A stretch of 64,000 nt of DNA, from assembly GCF_046250175.1 (NCBI RefSeq), contig NZ_CP176468.1; one strand, written 5' to 3'. How positions within the stretch are numbered: position 1 is the first letter of the stretch; each line of letters starts with the position of its first letter. Made by a program: the position numbers and the translations under genes. This stretch comes from Psychromonas sp030397575 (GTDB taxonomy: Bacteria; Pseudomonadota; Gammaproteobacteria; Enterobacterales; Psychromonadaceae). Below, one piece after another: positions 37,922 through 47,371 of this stretch. The notes below the pieces were generated by a model. It worked only from the letters and a program-made list of their open reading frames with translations. It was not told where the DNA came from and did not search any database.

Positions 37922-37953
37922 AAGCATGGTGTTGTATTTGACGCCATGCTTTC
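37922..37953 (-). terminator. Terminator-like hairpin after the binding-protein gene
   Basis: Arms AAAGCATGG (37922-37930) and CCATGCTTT (37945-37953) lie 17 bases beyond the stop codon of the leftward substrate-binding protein gene. The T-run on the minus strand is short. Confidence 0.55.
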
Positions 37954-37969
37954 TGATTGTTGCTGGTGG

Positions 37970-39274
37970 TTAGTAGCCGGCTCGGCGCATTTCGCGTAGG
38001 GCGATTTTTTGGCTGCTGTCTAGGGCTTGTTCTACGCTGATTTTTCCTTGTAGTGCCTCGGTGATTTTTTGTCCGGCGAAACCTGCTATCGATACAAACT
38101 CAGGGATAGGTACAAATTGTACGCTTGAGTATGGTGATGGGTAGAGGGTGTTGTTGTTCGGGTCGATGCCGTTTAATGCGGCTAACTCGGCTTTAGCAAA
38201 ATCGCCAACGGCGTTAATGTAACTTGAGTTCTTGTAGGTTGAAGAACGGGTGCCGGTTGGGATGTTTGCCCAGCCATTTTTATCTGCAACTTTCTTAATA
38301 TATTCTTTAGAAGTTGCCCAGCTAATAAACTTCTTCGCGGCATCAACGTTGTTAGAGGCTTTAGGGATTGCTAATGACCAAGACCATAACCAGCTAGCTC
38401 CACGAGTAGTCACTTGGTATGGCGCTTCGGTATAAGACCATAACTCAGAGTATTTACTTTGTTTTTCATCCATTAAAAAAGAGGCTGCAATTGATGCATC
38501 TACCCACATGGCACATTTACCATCGCGAGATAATGAGAGTATTTCAGTAAAGCTATTTTTATCTGGATTCGGTGGCCCGTAGTTGTTAAGTAAATCAACA
38601 TAGAAGCTCACTGCTCTGTTCCACGCTGGGCTGTTAATTTCTGGTTGCCAATCCATGTCAAACCAACGTCCACCAAAACTATTAGCGATGGTCGAGACTA
38701 AGGCCATATTATCGCCCCATCCTGGTTTACCTCGTAAACAGATTCCATACATGTCGTTATCTGGATCGTGTACGGCTTTGGCTGCTTTTTCAATGTCAGT
38801 CCAATTTGGTCTGCTTTTAAATTCAATATTCGCTTTTTTCAGAATGTCTTTACGGTACATCAACATTGAGCTTTCGCCGTAGAACGGGGCTGCGTAAAGT
38901 TCGCCTTGATAAGATAGGCCAGATTTGATTGCAGGCAGTAGATCGTTCTCATCGTAACTTGCTTCGGGTTTTAGCGGAATTAACCAGTTACGTTGTGCCC
39001 AAATGGGTGCTTCGTATAGACCGATAGTTACTACATCATAATGGCCGCCAGCCGAGGCGATATCCGCAATGGCACGCATGCGTAAACTACCTTCATTGTA
39101 GATATGCCATTTTAGTTTGATGTCTGGGTTATTTTTTTCAAACTCTGGAGTGAGGGCTTTCATCTCCATCATATGGGCGTTATTTACCGTAGCGATATTT
39201 AGGTCGACTGATAATACATTGGCACTGAACCCCATGGCTAAAAGGCTAAGTATAAAGGTAGAGGTTTTTTTCAT
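37970..39274 (-). CDS. ABC transporter substrate-binding protein, sugar/polyol type
   Basis: A 434-residue periplasmic solute-binding protein. A signal peptide (MKKTSTFILSLLAMGFSANV, cut near LS-VD) is followed by the family-1 sugar-binding fold: DVVTIGLYEAPIWAQRNWLI, APFYGESSMLMYRKDILKKA, KCAMWVDASIAASFL and SWSLAIPKASNNVDAAKKF. The sequence style is that of sorbitol/mannitol-binding SmoE-like proteins. No permease or ATPase gene lies beside it, so it is an orphan in this window. The neighbour, read divergently, is a chemoreceptor gene, which raises the possibility that it feeds chemotaxis (inference). Confidence 0.85.
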   Translation of the reverse strand: MKKTSTFILSLLAMGFSANVLSVDLNIATVNNAHMMEMKALTPEFEKNNPDIKLKWHIYNEGSLRMRAIADIASAGGHYDVVTIGLYEAPIWAQRNWLIPLKPEASYDENDLLPAIKSGLSYQGELYAAPFYGESSMLMYRKDILKKANIEFKSRPNWTDIEKAAKAVHDPDNDMYGICLRGKPGWGDNMALVSTIANSFGGRWFDMDWQPEINSPAWNRAVSFYVDLLNNYGPPNPDKNSFTEILSLSRDGKCAMWVDASIAASFLMDEKQSKYSELWSYTEAPYQVTTRGASWLWSWSLAIPKASNNVDAAKKFISWATSKEYIKKVADKNGWANIPTGTRSSTYKNSSYINAVGDFAKAELAALNGIDPNNNTLYPSPYSSVQFVPIPEFVSIAGFAGQKITEALQGKISVEQALDSSQKIALREMRRAGY

Positions 39275-39563
39275 TATGTTTCCATCCTGGAAGTGTTATG
39301 CACAAACTAAGGTGGATAGTTTGTTCAATTAACAAAATAATAGCACTGCTATTGTAAATTCAAAGCTTAAAAATAGCGCAACGTGTGTTTATTCACAGCT
39401 TCTTATTCAGAGTTTTAGTATAATACCCGCGATTACATATACTAATCAATTGGTTATAGTTTTGTGATGTTTGAATTTACAAAATGTAAAAAATGTAGTC
39501 CAATAGTATCATTAAAAAGTGTCTATAATGGAAATGGACACTACTAGCAGGTGAAACGGATTT

Positions 39564-41594
39564 ATGAAAATTTTTAATATTAACCTCTCCACTAAAATCA
39601 TTTTAAGCTTTACATTAATTGGTGTGCTTTTTATTGGTATGGTGTTGTTTAGCTTTATTAATGGTAAGCAAGTTATCGTAGGTTTAACCCTGATTAACAA
39701 CGAATCTGCTCCTGTTATTAATTACTCCTCAAAGACCAATGAGTTAGTGAATGCGACTGAACCATTGATCCTCAAGTTACTATCTAGCCATACGCCAAAT
39801 GAATATAAAGAAACGGCTAGTCAGCTAAGTGCAAATAATCAGTTGATTGCAACAACGCTTAAAGAGTTTGGTGAGCTGCAATTAAGCAGTGAATTTTCTG
39901 GCATTGTTGACGATGCCTTGTCGCAACTTAATAGCAATATGCAAACCGTTAATACGCAATCTACTTTACTCATTGATAAACAAGCCAAAGTAGTTGATGC
40001 CATTGAAAAGGCTCATGATATAACGATGACGCTAGATGCATTGTTAGAGAAAATTGCTCCCCTTTTATCAGATACGTTAATTGAGCTTGAAGATGAAGCG
40101 ACGATTTCTATTGTGAATGAAGTTAATGGGTCGGTGATTGCTGGGATGTTAATTATTGAAAAAACTGCCAATGCGACCTCATTAGAAGATTTAACGGTTA
40201 GCCGTGGGCAGTTTGTCGGCTGGCAGAATCAACATTCAACGCTATTACCTTCTCTAATTTTTGCGTCAAATGATGCTTTTTATCAAAGCTTTGTTCGTCA
40301 ATTATCTGAGTTAACGCTGTCTTTATTGGATGCCATTGAAGGTGATACTGGGTTGTTAGCTATTCAAGAGCAACGACTTGCTTTGATAAAACAGCAGCAA
40401 GCAGATTTTGCGACGTTACAGGCAGAAACAAATAATGCCAGTATATTAACGGGCTTATTGTTAGATAAGTCTTTTGCTCAAAACCGTAAGTTAGCGAGTG
40501 AAATTAACAGCAGTACGGAAAGCCAAAACAACTTAAGTATTATTGTGGGGATTTCCATTTTAATCGGTATTGTTTTGTTGTCTATTGCGATGACTCGCTT
40601 GATTCGCCAATCAATTAAACAGTTCATGGGCGAACTTGATGCGTTATCACAAGGTGTATTACGCAATATTCCACCTTCTAAATCTAATGATGAATTTGGA
40701 CAGCTTAATAATTATTTGAGTAAGGTGATTAATAACTTAAAACAAACTGTGTTGAATATTGAAGATTCTTCTAAACAAGTGGAAGCCTCTGTTGATTCTG
40801 TTGTTGATAGTTCAACGGGCACTTTAGAAATTGTTAATCAGCAAAAAGATGAATTAAACATGGTCGCGACGGCGCTGGTAGAGATGAGTTCAACTGCCAA
40901 TGAGGTAGCTCAGCATACTGAGAAAACGCACGAAGCGGTTATTAATGCGGTTGAGTTATCTAAGAGTGGTCGTCAACGTGTATTAGATAACCATAAGAGT
41001 ATTGAGCAAGTTGCTTCGCAAACTAAAGTGACGTTATCTGCGATTAATGATTTGCACAATGGCGTAAAAAGCATTGAAGATATTGTTGATACTATTACTG
41101 AAATTGCCGATCAAACTAACTTGTTAGCTTTGAATGCAGCGATTGAAGCTGCGCGTGCCGGAGAGCAGGGTAGAGGTTTCTCTGTCGTGGCAGATGAGGT
41201 GCGTACGTTAGCAACACGTACTCAGGTGTCGACTTTAGAGATTCAACAAAAAATATCAGCAATGACTTTAGATTCTAAGTTAACCGTTGAAGCGACTACT
41301 AAGAGTGAAGGGCTGGTTAATGAGAGTCTTAAGCAAGCTAAATTAGCTGATGAAATTATTGCTAGCTTTGAAAGTAAAATGTCTGAAGTACAGGATTTGA
41401 GTTATTTAATCTCTACTGCAACTGAAGAGCAAGCAGTGACTGTCGCCGAGTTAGATAAAAATATTAATAAGATTGCAATGTTAGCGAATGAGACGAACAG
41501 TAAAGCTGAATCTGCGAAGCATGAGGCTATTTCGCAAATTACTATTGCTAAAAAACTGCAAGAGAATGTCTCTAAATTCGTTTTTGAACGTTAG
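39564..41594 (+). CDS. Methyl-accepting chemotaxis protein
   Basis: A 676-residue transmembrane chemoreceptor. The first membrane helix is at about 11-31 and the second at about 323-345 (IIVGISILIGIVLLSIAMTR). They enclose a roughly 290-residue helical periplasmic sensor domain. A HAMP segment follows, then the long coiled-coil signalling domain with the conserved hairpin tip DQTNLLALNAAIEAARAGEQ near residue 520-540. It senses an unknown ligand and signals to CheA. AGCAGG precedes ATG 39564 weakly. It is divergent from the binding-protein gene, with a 289-base intergenic region holding a TATAAT at 39419. Confidence 0.92.
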   Translation: MKIFNINLSTKIILSFTLIGVLFIGMVLFSFINGKQVIVGLTLINNESAPVINYSSKTNELVNATEPLILKLLSSHTPNEYKETASQLSANNQLIATTLKEFGELQLSSEFSGIVDDALSQLNSNMQTVNTQSTLLIDKQAKVVDAIEKAHDITMTLDALLEKIAPLLSDTLIELEDEATISIVNEVNGSVIAGMLIIEKTANATSLEDLTVSRGQFVGWQNQHSTLLPSLIFASNDAFYQSFVRQLSELTLSLLDAIEGDTGLLAIQEQRLALIKQQQADFATLQAETNNASILTGLLLDKSFAQNRKLASEINSSTESQNNLSIIVGISILIGIVLLSIAMTRLIRQSIKQFMGELDALSQGVLRNIPPSKSNDEFGQLNNYLSKVINNLKQTVLNIEDSSKQVEASVDSVVDSSTGTLEIVNQQKDELNMVATALVEMSSTANEVAQHTEKTHEAVINAVELSKSGRQRVLDNHKSIEQVASQTKVTLSAINDLHNGVKSIEDIVDTITEIADQTNLLALNAAIEAARAGEQGRGFSVVADEVRTLATRTQVSTLEIQQKISAMTLDSKLTVEATTKSEGLVNESLKQAKLADEIIASFESKMSEVQDLSYLISTATEEQAVTVAELDKNINKIAMLANETNSKAESAKHEAISQITIAKKLQENVSKFVFER

Positions 41595-41655
41595 ACTTGT
41601 TGGTTAGCGTGGTGCGCTGGTTTAGTGCATGCTTTTAATATGATTGTTGTGTTTT

Positions 41656-41696
41656 GCTTATCGTTATCTTGCCCCTGTTTGTTAATAACGATAAGC
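41656..41696. terminator. 12-bp perfect inverted repeat between the chemoreceptor gene and kpsT
   Basis: Arms GCTTATCGTTAT (41656-41667) and ATAACGATAAGC (41685-41696) with a 17-base loop. There is no T-run, so it could end chemoreceptor transcription or act as an operator or leader hairpin for kpsT, which starts 38 bases later. Confidence 0.5.
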
Positions 41697-41733
41697 TAAC
41701 CATCCACTTTATAACAAAGTTTTATGCCAACCT

Positions 41734-42384
41734 ATGATTAAATTACACAACCTCACTAAGTATTATCCTTCCGATTTAGGCCCTCAATATATTTTTAAGA
41801 ATATTAATTTTACTATTCCTGATGGTCACAATATTGGGATTTTAGGGTCGAATGGTGCGGGTAAGTCAACTCTGTTCCGCATTCTAGCGGGGAGTGAGTA
41901 TCCTAATAAAGGCAAGGTGGTAACTGATAAGGCCATTTCATGGCCGGTGGCGTTAGCATCTGGTATTCATCCTCAAATGACAGGACGTGAAAATACTCGT
42001 TTTATTGGCCGTGTAAATGGTGTTGAGAATTTAGATGAATATGAAGAGAAGGTAAAACAGTTTGCGGAGTTAGGCATTAAATATGATTTGCCTGTAAAAA
42101 GCTATTCAAGCGGTATGCGTTCACGTTTGGCTTTTGGTTGTTGTATCGCCATTGATTTTGAAGTGTATTTGATTGATGAAGCGACGTCAGTTGGTGATCA
42201 AAAATTCCGTAAAAAAGCCCGCCAAGCGTTATTGGATAAACGTAAAACCGCTAACGTGATTATGGTTAGCCACGATCTCAAAGAGATAGAAGAGTTCTGC
42301 GATAGCGCCATTATTTTACATCAAGGCGAATTGGTTTTTTATGATAATCTGCAAGAAGCTATTACAGTATACGAGGGGTTGTAA
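41734..42384 (+). CDS. kpsT: Capsule ABC transporter ATP-binding protein, KpsT/Wzt family
   Basis: A 216-residue ATPase of the polysaccharide-export branch. It has Walker A GSNGAGKST (38-46), signature YSSGMRSRLAF (from 124), Walker B VYLIDE (144-149) and switch histidine VSHD. The length, the ASGIHPQMTGRENTRFIGR segment and the short C-terminus match KpsT/BexA rather than the longer Wzt proteins with a sugar-binding tail. It should power export through KpsM at 11240. Unusually it lies about 30 kb away from kpsM, behind a chemoreceptor gene and between two REP arrays. This may reflect a rearrangement or insertion of the intervening genes. Confidence 0.92.
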   Translation: MIKLHNLTKYYPSDLGPQYIFKNINFTIPDGHNIGILGSNGAGKSTLFRILAGSEYPNKGKVVTDKAISWPVALASGIHPQMTGRENTRFIGRVNGVENLDEYEEKVKQFAELGIKYDLPVKSYSSGMRSRLAFGCCIAIDFEVYLIDEATSVGDQKFRKKARQALLDKRKTANVIMVSHDLKEIEEFCDSAIILHQGELVFYDNLQEAITVYEGL

Positions 42385-42419
42385 AGCTTTGGTTTTATCG
42401 TGATTAATGAAGGTTACGA

Positions 42420-45400
42420 CACATCTTTTCGGGGCGCTGGGCGAATTAGGTGACAGCCTAGTATTATGAGCGGAAGAGCTCTGCTATTCCTTTTTTCAGC
42501 CTGAAGTGTTTTGTGTGTTGAATTTTAGCATTTTGAATTGTGCATTAGTTCGCTTCGCTCAACGTGGCTAATAGTTGTATGCGATAACTCGCATACTGGC
42601 AGGCTAAAGCATGCGCCCCTAATATCAGGCTTTGCTTGATAGCTATCGCTGCTAATTAGGGTTTATCTATGAATCATACGCAACACCTTCTGGCTTTTTA
42701 TCGACATCAATGAAAGCTACGACACATCTTTTAAGGGGCGCTGGCTTCAGCCTGCGGTGTTTTGTGTGTTGATTTGGGTTTATTGGTTTGTAAGAAACCG
42801 GTATAGAAACTTTAATCATTAACACAAAAGATCTGCAAGCTAAAGCATGCGCCCCTAATATCAGACTTTGCTTGATAGCTATCGCTGCTAATTAGCGTTT
42901 ATCTATGAATCATACGCAACACCTGCTGGCTTTTTATCGACATCAATGAAAGCTACGACACATCTTTTAAGGGGCGCTGGCTTTAGCCTGCAGTGTTTGT
43001 GTGTTGATTTGGGTTTATTGGTTTGTAAGAAACCGGTATAGAAACTTTAACCATTAACACAAAAGATCTGCAAGCTAAAGCATGCGCCCCTAATATCAGA
43101 CTTTGTCTGATAGCTGCCGCTACTTTTTTCGTTTATCCAACACAAAAAGATCTGCAAGCTGAAGCATGCGCCCCTAATATCATGCTTCGCTTGATAGCTG
43201 TCGCTACTAATTAGCGTTTATCTATGAATCATACGCAACACCTTTTGGCTTTTTATCGACATCAATGAAAGCTACGAGACATCTTTTAAGGGGCGCATGC
43301 TTCAGCCTGCGGTGTTTGTGTGTTGATTTGGGTTTATTGGTTTGTAAGAAACCGGTATAGAAACTTTAATCATTAACACAAAAGATCTGCAAGCTGAAGC
43401 ATGCGCCCCTAATATCAGACTTTGTCTGATAGCTGCTGCTTCTCATTTGTGTTTTTTGTAGATATGACAAAATATATTTTGGCTTTGTTATTAACTCTAT
43501 GAAAACTACGATACATCTTTTCGGGGCGCTGGCTTTAGCCTGCAGTGTTTTGTGTGTTGATTTTGGAGCGCTGGGCGAATTAGGTGACAGCCTAGTATTA
43601 TGAGCGGAAGAGCTCTGCTATTCCTTTTTTCAGCCTGCATGTGTTTTGTGTGTTGAATTTTAGCATTTTGAATTGTGCATTAGTTCGCTTCGCTCAACGT
43701 GGCTAATAGTTGTATGCGATAACTCGCATACTGGCAGGCTAAAGCCAGCGCCCCTAATATCAAGCTTCGCTTGATAGCTGTAGCTACTAATTAGCGTTTA
43801 TCTATGAATCATACGCAACACCTTCTGGCTTTTTATCGACATCAATGAAAGCTACGACACATCTTTTAAGGGGCGCTGGCTTCAGCCTGCGGTGTTTGTG
43901 TGTTGATTTGGGTTTATTGGTTTGTAAGAAACCGGTATAGAAACTTTAATCATTAACACAAAAGATCTGCAAGCTGAAGCATGCGCCCCTAATATCAGAC
44001 TTTGTCTGATAGTTGCCGCTTCTCATTTGTGTTTTTTGTAGATATGACAAAATATATTTTGGCTTTGTTATTAACTCTATGAAAACTACGATACATCTTT
44101 TCGGGGCGCTGGCTTCAGCCTGCAGTGTTTTGTGTGTTGATTTGGGTTTATTGGTTTGTAAGAAACCGGTATAGAAACTTTAATCATTAACACAAAAGAT
44201 CTGCAAGCTGAAGCATGCGCCCCTAATATCAGACTTTGTCTGATAGCTGCCGCTTCTAATTAGCGTTTATCTATGAATCATACGCAACACCTTCTGGTTT
44301 TTTATCGACATCAATGAAAGCTACGACACATCTTTTCGGGGCGCTGGCTTCAGCCTGCGGTGTTTGTGTGTTGATTTGGGTTTATTGGTTTGTAAGAAAC
44401 CGGTATAGAAACTTTAATCATTAACACAAAAGATCTGCAAGCTGAAGCCAGCGTCCCTAATATCAGACTTTGTCTGATAGCTGCCGCTACTAATTAGCGT
44501 TTATCTATGAATCATACGAAACACCTTCTGCTTTTTATCGACATTAATGAAGGTTACGACACATCTTTTAAGGGGCCCTGGCTTCAGCCTGCGGTGTTTG
44601 TGTGTTGATTTGGGTTTATTGGTTTGTAAGAAACCGGTATAGAAACTTTAATCATTAACACAAAAGATCTGCAAGCTGAAGCATGCGCCCCTAATATCAG
44701 ACTTTGTCTGATAGTTGCCGCTTCTCATTTGTGTTTTTTGTAGATATGACAAAATATATTTTGGCTTTGTTATTAACTCTATGAAAGCTACGACACATCT
44801 TTTAAGGGGCGCTGGCTTCAGCCTGCGGTGTTTTGTGTGTTGATTTTGGAGCGCTGGGCGAATTAGGTGACAGCCTAGTATTATGAGCGGAAGAGCTCTG
44901 CGATTCCTTTTTTCAGCCTGCATGTGTTTTGTGTGTTGAATTTTAGCGTTTTGAATTGTGCATTAGTTCGCTTCGCTCAACGGTGGCTAATAGTTGTATG
45001 CGATAACTCGCATACTGGCAGGCTAAAGCCAGCGCCCCTAATATCAAGCTTCGCTTGATAGCTACCGCTACTTTTTTCGTTTATCCAACACAAAAAGATC
45101 TGCAAGCTGAAGCATGCGCCCCTAATATCAGGCTTCGCTTGATAGCTATCGCTACTAATTAGCGTTTATCTATGAATCATACGAAACACCTTCTGCTTTT
45201 TATCAACATTAATGAAGGTTACGACACATCTTTTAAGGGGCGCTGACTTTAGTCTGCAGTGGGGTTGTGTGTTGATTTGGCTTATTGCTTTGTAGGAAAG
45301 CGAGATAAAAACTTTAACCATTAACACATAAAGATCTGCAAGCTGAAGCATGCGCCCCTAATATCAGACTTTGTCTGATAGTTGCCGCTTCTCATTTGTG

Positions 45401-45555
45401 TTTGTTTCTTAATTTAACGAAACAATTGTAGTTTTATTATTTATATTATCTATAAAAGTTACGAAGCATGTTTTGACCTTGGGGCGCTGGGCGAATTAGG
45501 TGACAGCCTAGTATTATGAGCGGAAGAGCTCTGCGATTCCTTTTTTCAGCCTGCT
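42420..45555 (+). repeat. 3.1-kb REP array with 234-bp units
   Basis: No gene. The anchor word AAACCGGTATAGAAACTTTAA occurs at 42795, 43030, 43349, 43929, 44163, 44397 and 44631; spacing is 234-235 in four intervals, and 319 and 580 where extra elements are inserted. Each unit has a forward REP (GGCGCTGGCTTCAGCCTGC), a spacer, an inverted REP (AAGCTGAAGCATGCGCCCC), the hairpin ATCAGAC-TTT-GTCTGAT and the tail GACATCAATGAAAGCTACGA. Expanded-loop REPs lie near 42434, 43566, 44851 and 45482, and GTATGCGA hairpins near 42574, 43713 and 44996. Short open frames inside are repeat-derived. Confidence 0.92.
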
Positions 45556-45698
45556 TCTTTTGGTTTTATATGTAGGTGTTAATTGATTTCTCTAATTGGC
45601 ATTAGAATGATGATAAATAGCGGTCCTTTTGTCTTGTTTTTATTGTGCTTCTACTTCAATATACTGGCACGAAATTTCATTCATAAAGGAAGTATCTC

Positions 45699-46085
45699 AT
45701 GACAACTAAAACAATTATTAATACTGAAAAAGCGCCTGCGGCAATTGGTCCTTATTCACAAGCTAATCAATTAGGTAATTTAGTATTCACTTCTGGTCAA
45801 ATCCCATTAGATCCTGTTTCAATGGAAGTTGTTGCTGGTGGCGTTACTGAGCAAGCTGAGCAAGTAATGAAAAACTTAATGGCTGTATTAGAAGAAGCGG
45901 GTGCTTCTGCAAAGACTGTTGTTAAAACAACTTGTTTCATTAAAGATATGAATGACTTTGTTGCATTTAATGAAGTTTACGGTAAGTACTTTGCTGAATT
46001 AGCGCCTGCTCGTTCATGCATCGAAGTTGCACGTTTACCAAAAGACGTATTAGTTGAAGTTGAAGCTGTTGCTTACACTGCTTAA
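45699..46085 (+). CDS. ridA: RidA family reactive enamine/imine deaminase
   Basis: A 128-residue protein of the RidA/YjgF/UK114 family, which clears reactive 2-aminoacrylate and related imines. Signature segments are APAAIGPYSQANQLGNLVFT, the conserved substrate-binding arginine in ELAPARSCIEVARLP, and the end DVLVEVEAVAYTA. The length is typical. A ribosome binding site AAAGGA precedes ATG 45699. It lies between the REP array and the tus genes, 9 bases ahead of tusD, so it may be co-transcribed with them. Confidence 0.95.
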   Translation: MTTKTIINTEKAPAAIGPYSQANQLGNLVFTSGQIPLDPVSMEVVAGGVTEQAEQVMKNLMAVLEEAGASAKTVVKTTCFIKDMNDFVAFNEVYGKYFAELAPARSCIEVARLPKDVLVEVEAVAYTA

Positions 46086-46094
46086 AGGCTAATT

Positions 46095-46499
46095 ATGTCT
46101 GACTCTCAGGATATTAAATTTTCTTTGCTAGTAACGGGTAATCCAGCGAGCGATCAAAGTGCATCGACGGCGTTACAGTTCTGCGAAGCGGCTTTGTCTG
46201 CTGGACATCATATTTCAGGTGTATTTTTTTACTTGGATGGTGTGTTAACTGCAAGTCATTTAATTAGTCCTGCCAGCGATGAGGTGAATTTGCCTGATCG
46301 CTGGGCTGCTTTAGCAACCCAATATAACTTTCGATTAGAAGTTTGTGTCTCAGCCTCTTTACGTCGCGGTATTGTTAATGAGACTGAAGCTAAGCAGTTA
46401 GATTTACAGCATTACAACCTTAAAGCACCGTTTGTGTTGAGTGGGTTAGGGCAGTTGGCTGAATTATCTGCTAGTTGTGACCGACTAATACAGTTTTAA
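46095..46499 (+). CDS. tusD: Sulfur relay protein TusD
   Basis: A 134-residue DsrE-fold protein. TusB, TusC and TusD form a complex that passes sulfur from TusA to TusE during 2-thiolation of the wobble uridine in tRNAs for Lys, Glu and Gln. The sulfur-carrying cysteine is visible in LEVCVSASLRRGI, the position of the active cysteine in E. coli TusD. The start FSLLVTGNPASDQSASTALQ is typical. TusC and TusB follow in the same order as in enterics. Confidence 0.93.
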   Translation: MSDSQDIKFSLLVTGNPASDQSASTALQFCEAALSAGHHISGVFFYLDGVLTASHLISPASDEVNLPDRWAALATQYNFRLEVCVSASLRRGIVNETEAKQLDLQHYNLKAPFVLSGLGQLAELSASCDRLIQF

Positions 46500-46509
46500 G
46501 GGACGTTAT

Positions 46510-46869
46510 ATGGAAAAGAAAATTGGTATTGTTAATCGCCAAGCACCACATGGCCGCAGCGATGCCCGTGAAGCGTTGGATTTAACCTTAGCATTATCGG
46601 CCTATAATGAGTCGCTTAGTGTTTTTTTTATAGGTGATGGGGTTTATCAGTTATTAAAAAAGCATCAAGCAGACAGTATTTTACAAAAAGATTTTCAGCC
46701 TATGTTGAAGATGTTTGACCTATACGATATTGAACAGGTTTATGTTTGTGCTAGTTCGCTTGCTCTACGTAATATTTCAGTAGAACAATTGGTTATTAAA
46801 ACTGAGTTGCTAAGTACTGATGAGATTAAGCAGCATCTCGCTGAACAAGATCAATTAATGAGTTTTTAA
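46510..46869 (+). CDS. tusC: Sulfur relay protein TusC
   Basis: A 119-residue DsrF-like member of the TusBCD complex. The start NRQAPHGRSDAREALDLTLA and FFIGDGVYQLLKKHQADSIL match E. coli TusC closely. AAGGGA precedes ATG 46510 at good spacing. It ends exactly one base before the start of tusB (TAA then ATG), so the two are coupled. Confidence 0.93.
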   Translation: MEKKIGIVNRQAPHGRSDAREALDLTLALSAYNESLSVFFIGDGVYQLLKKHQADSILQKDFQPMLKMFDLYDIEQVYVCASSLALRNISVEQLVIKTELLSTDEIKQHLAEQDQLMSF

Positions 46870-47163
46870 ATGATATTACATACGGTTAGTCGTTCACCCT
46901 TCAGTTCTTTTGCATTATCTGACTGTGTTAAGCAGTTAGGAGATGATGACCTTGTGTTGCTGCTTAACGATGCGGTGATTGCGAGTGCTGCCAATACAGA
47001 TATACAGGGTAAATTGTTGCAACTGCATGAAAGTAAACGTTTATTTGTGTTAAAGCCTGATGTCGATGCGCGTGCTATTGAAGCAAAATGCGGTAAACTA
47101 ATCGATTACAGTGAATTTGTTGCATTAACGGTGCAATGTAAAAGTCAATTAAGTTGGTCTTAA
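46870..47163 (+). CDS. tusB: Sulfur relay protein TusB
   Basis: A 97-residue DsrH-like protein, third member of TusBCD. MILHTVSRSPFSSFALSDCV is the usual beginning, and LLLNDAVIAS and FVLKPDVDARAI follow. It directly abuts tusC. A gap of 208 bases with the str-operon promoter lies after it; no clear terminator is seen in between. Confidence 0.92.
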   Translation: MILHTVSRSPFSSFALSDCVKQLGDDDLVLLLNDAVIASAANTDIQGKLLQLHESKRLFVLKPDVDARAIEAKCGKLIDYSEFVALTVQCKSQLSWS

Positions 47164-47284
47164 ATTTACCTAAAACCTTAGTTATCTTGTTGATTTACTA
47201 ATGCTTTATTCGCTAATTATAGATTTTTTCTTTTATACCTTCTTATTTTTTTATTGTGTGAGCAAAAACACAATTGCCTAATTA

Positions 47285-47313
47285 TTGACTCGCCATTCTA
47301 TTCAGCGTAAACT
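47285..47313 (+). promoter_or_regulatory. Sigma-70 promoter of the str operon
   Basis: TTGACT (47285-47290), a 17-base spacer and TAAACT (47308-47313), about 58 bases ahead of the rpsL start. This is a near-consensus -35 with optimal spacing, in the place where the str promoter is expected. Confidence 0.7.
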
Positions 47314-47371
47314 CTTGCGACCCTAATTTATAGGGCTTGATTTTTCACACACACTTAGGAGCTATTTAACA

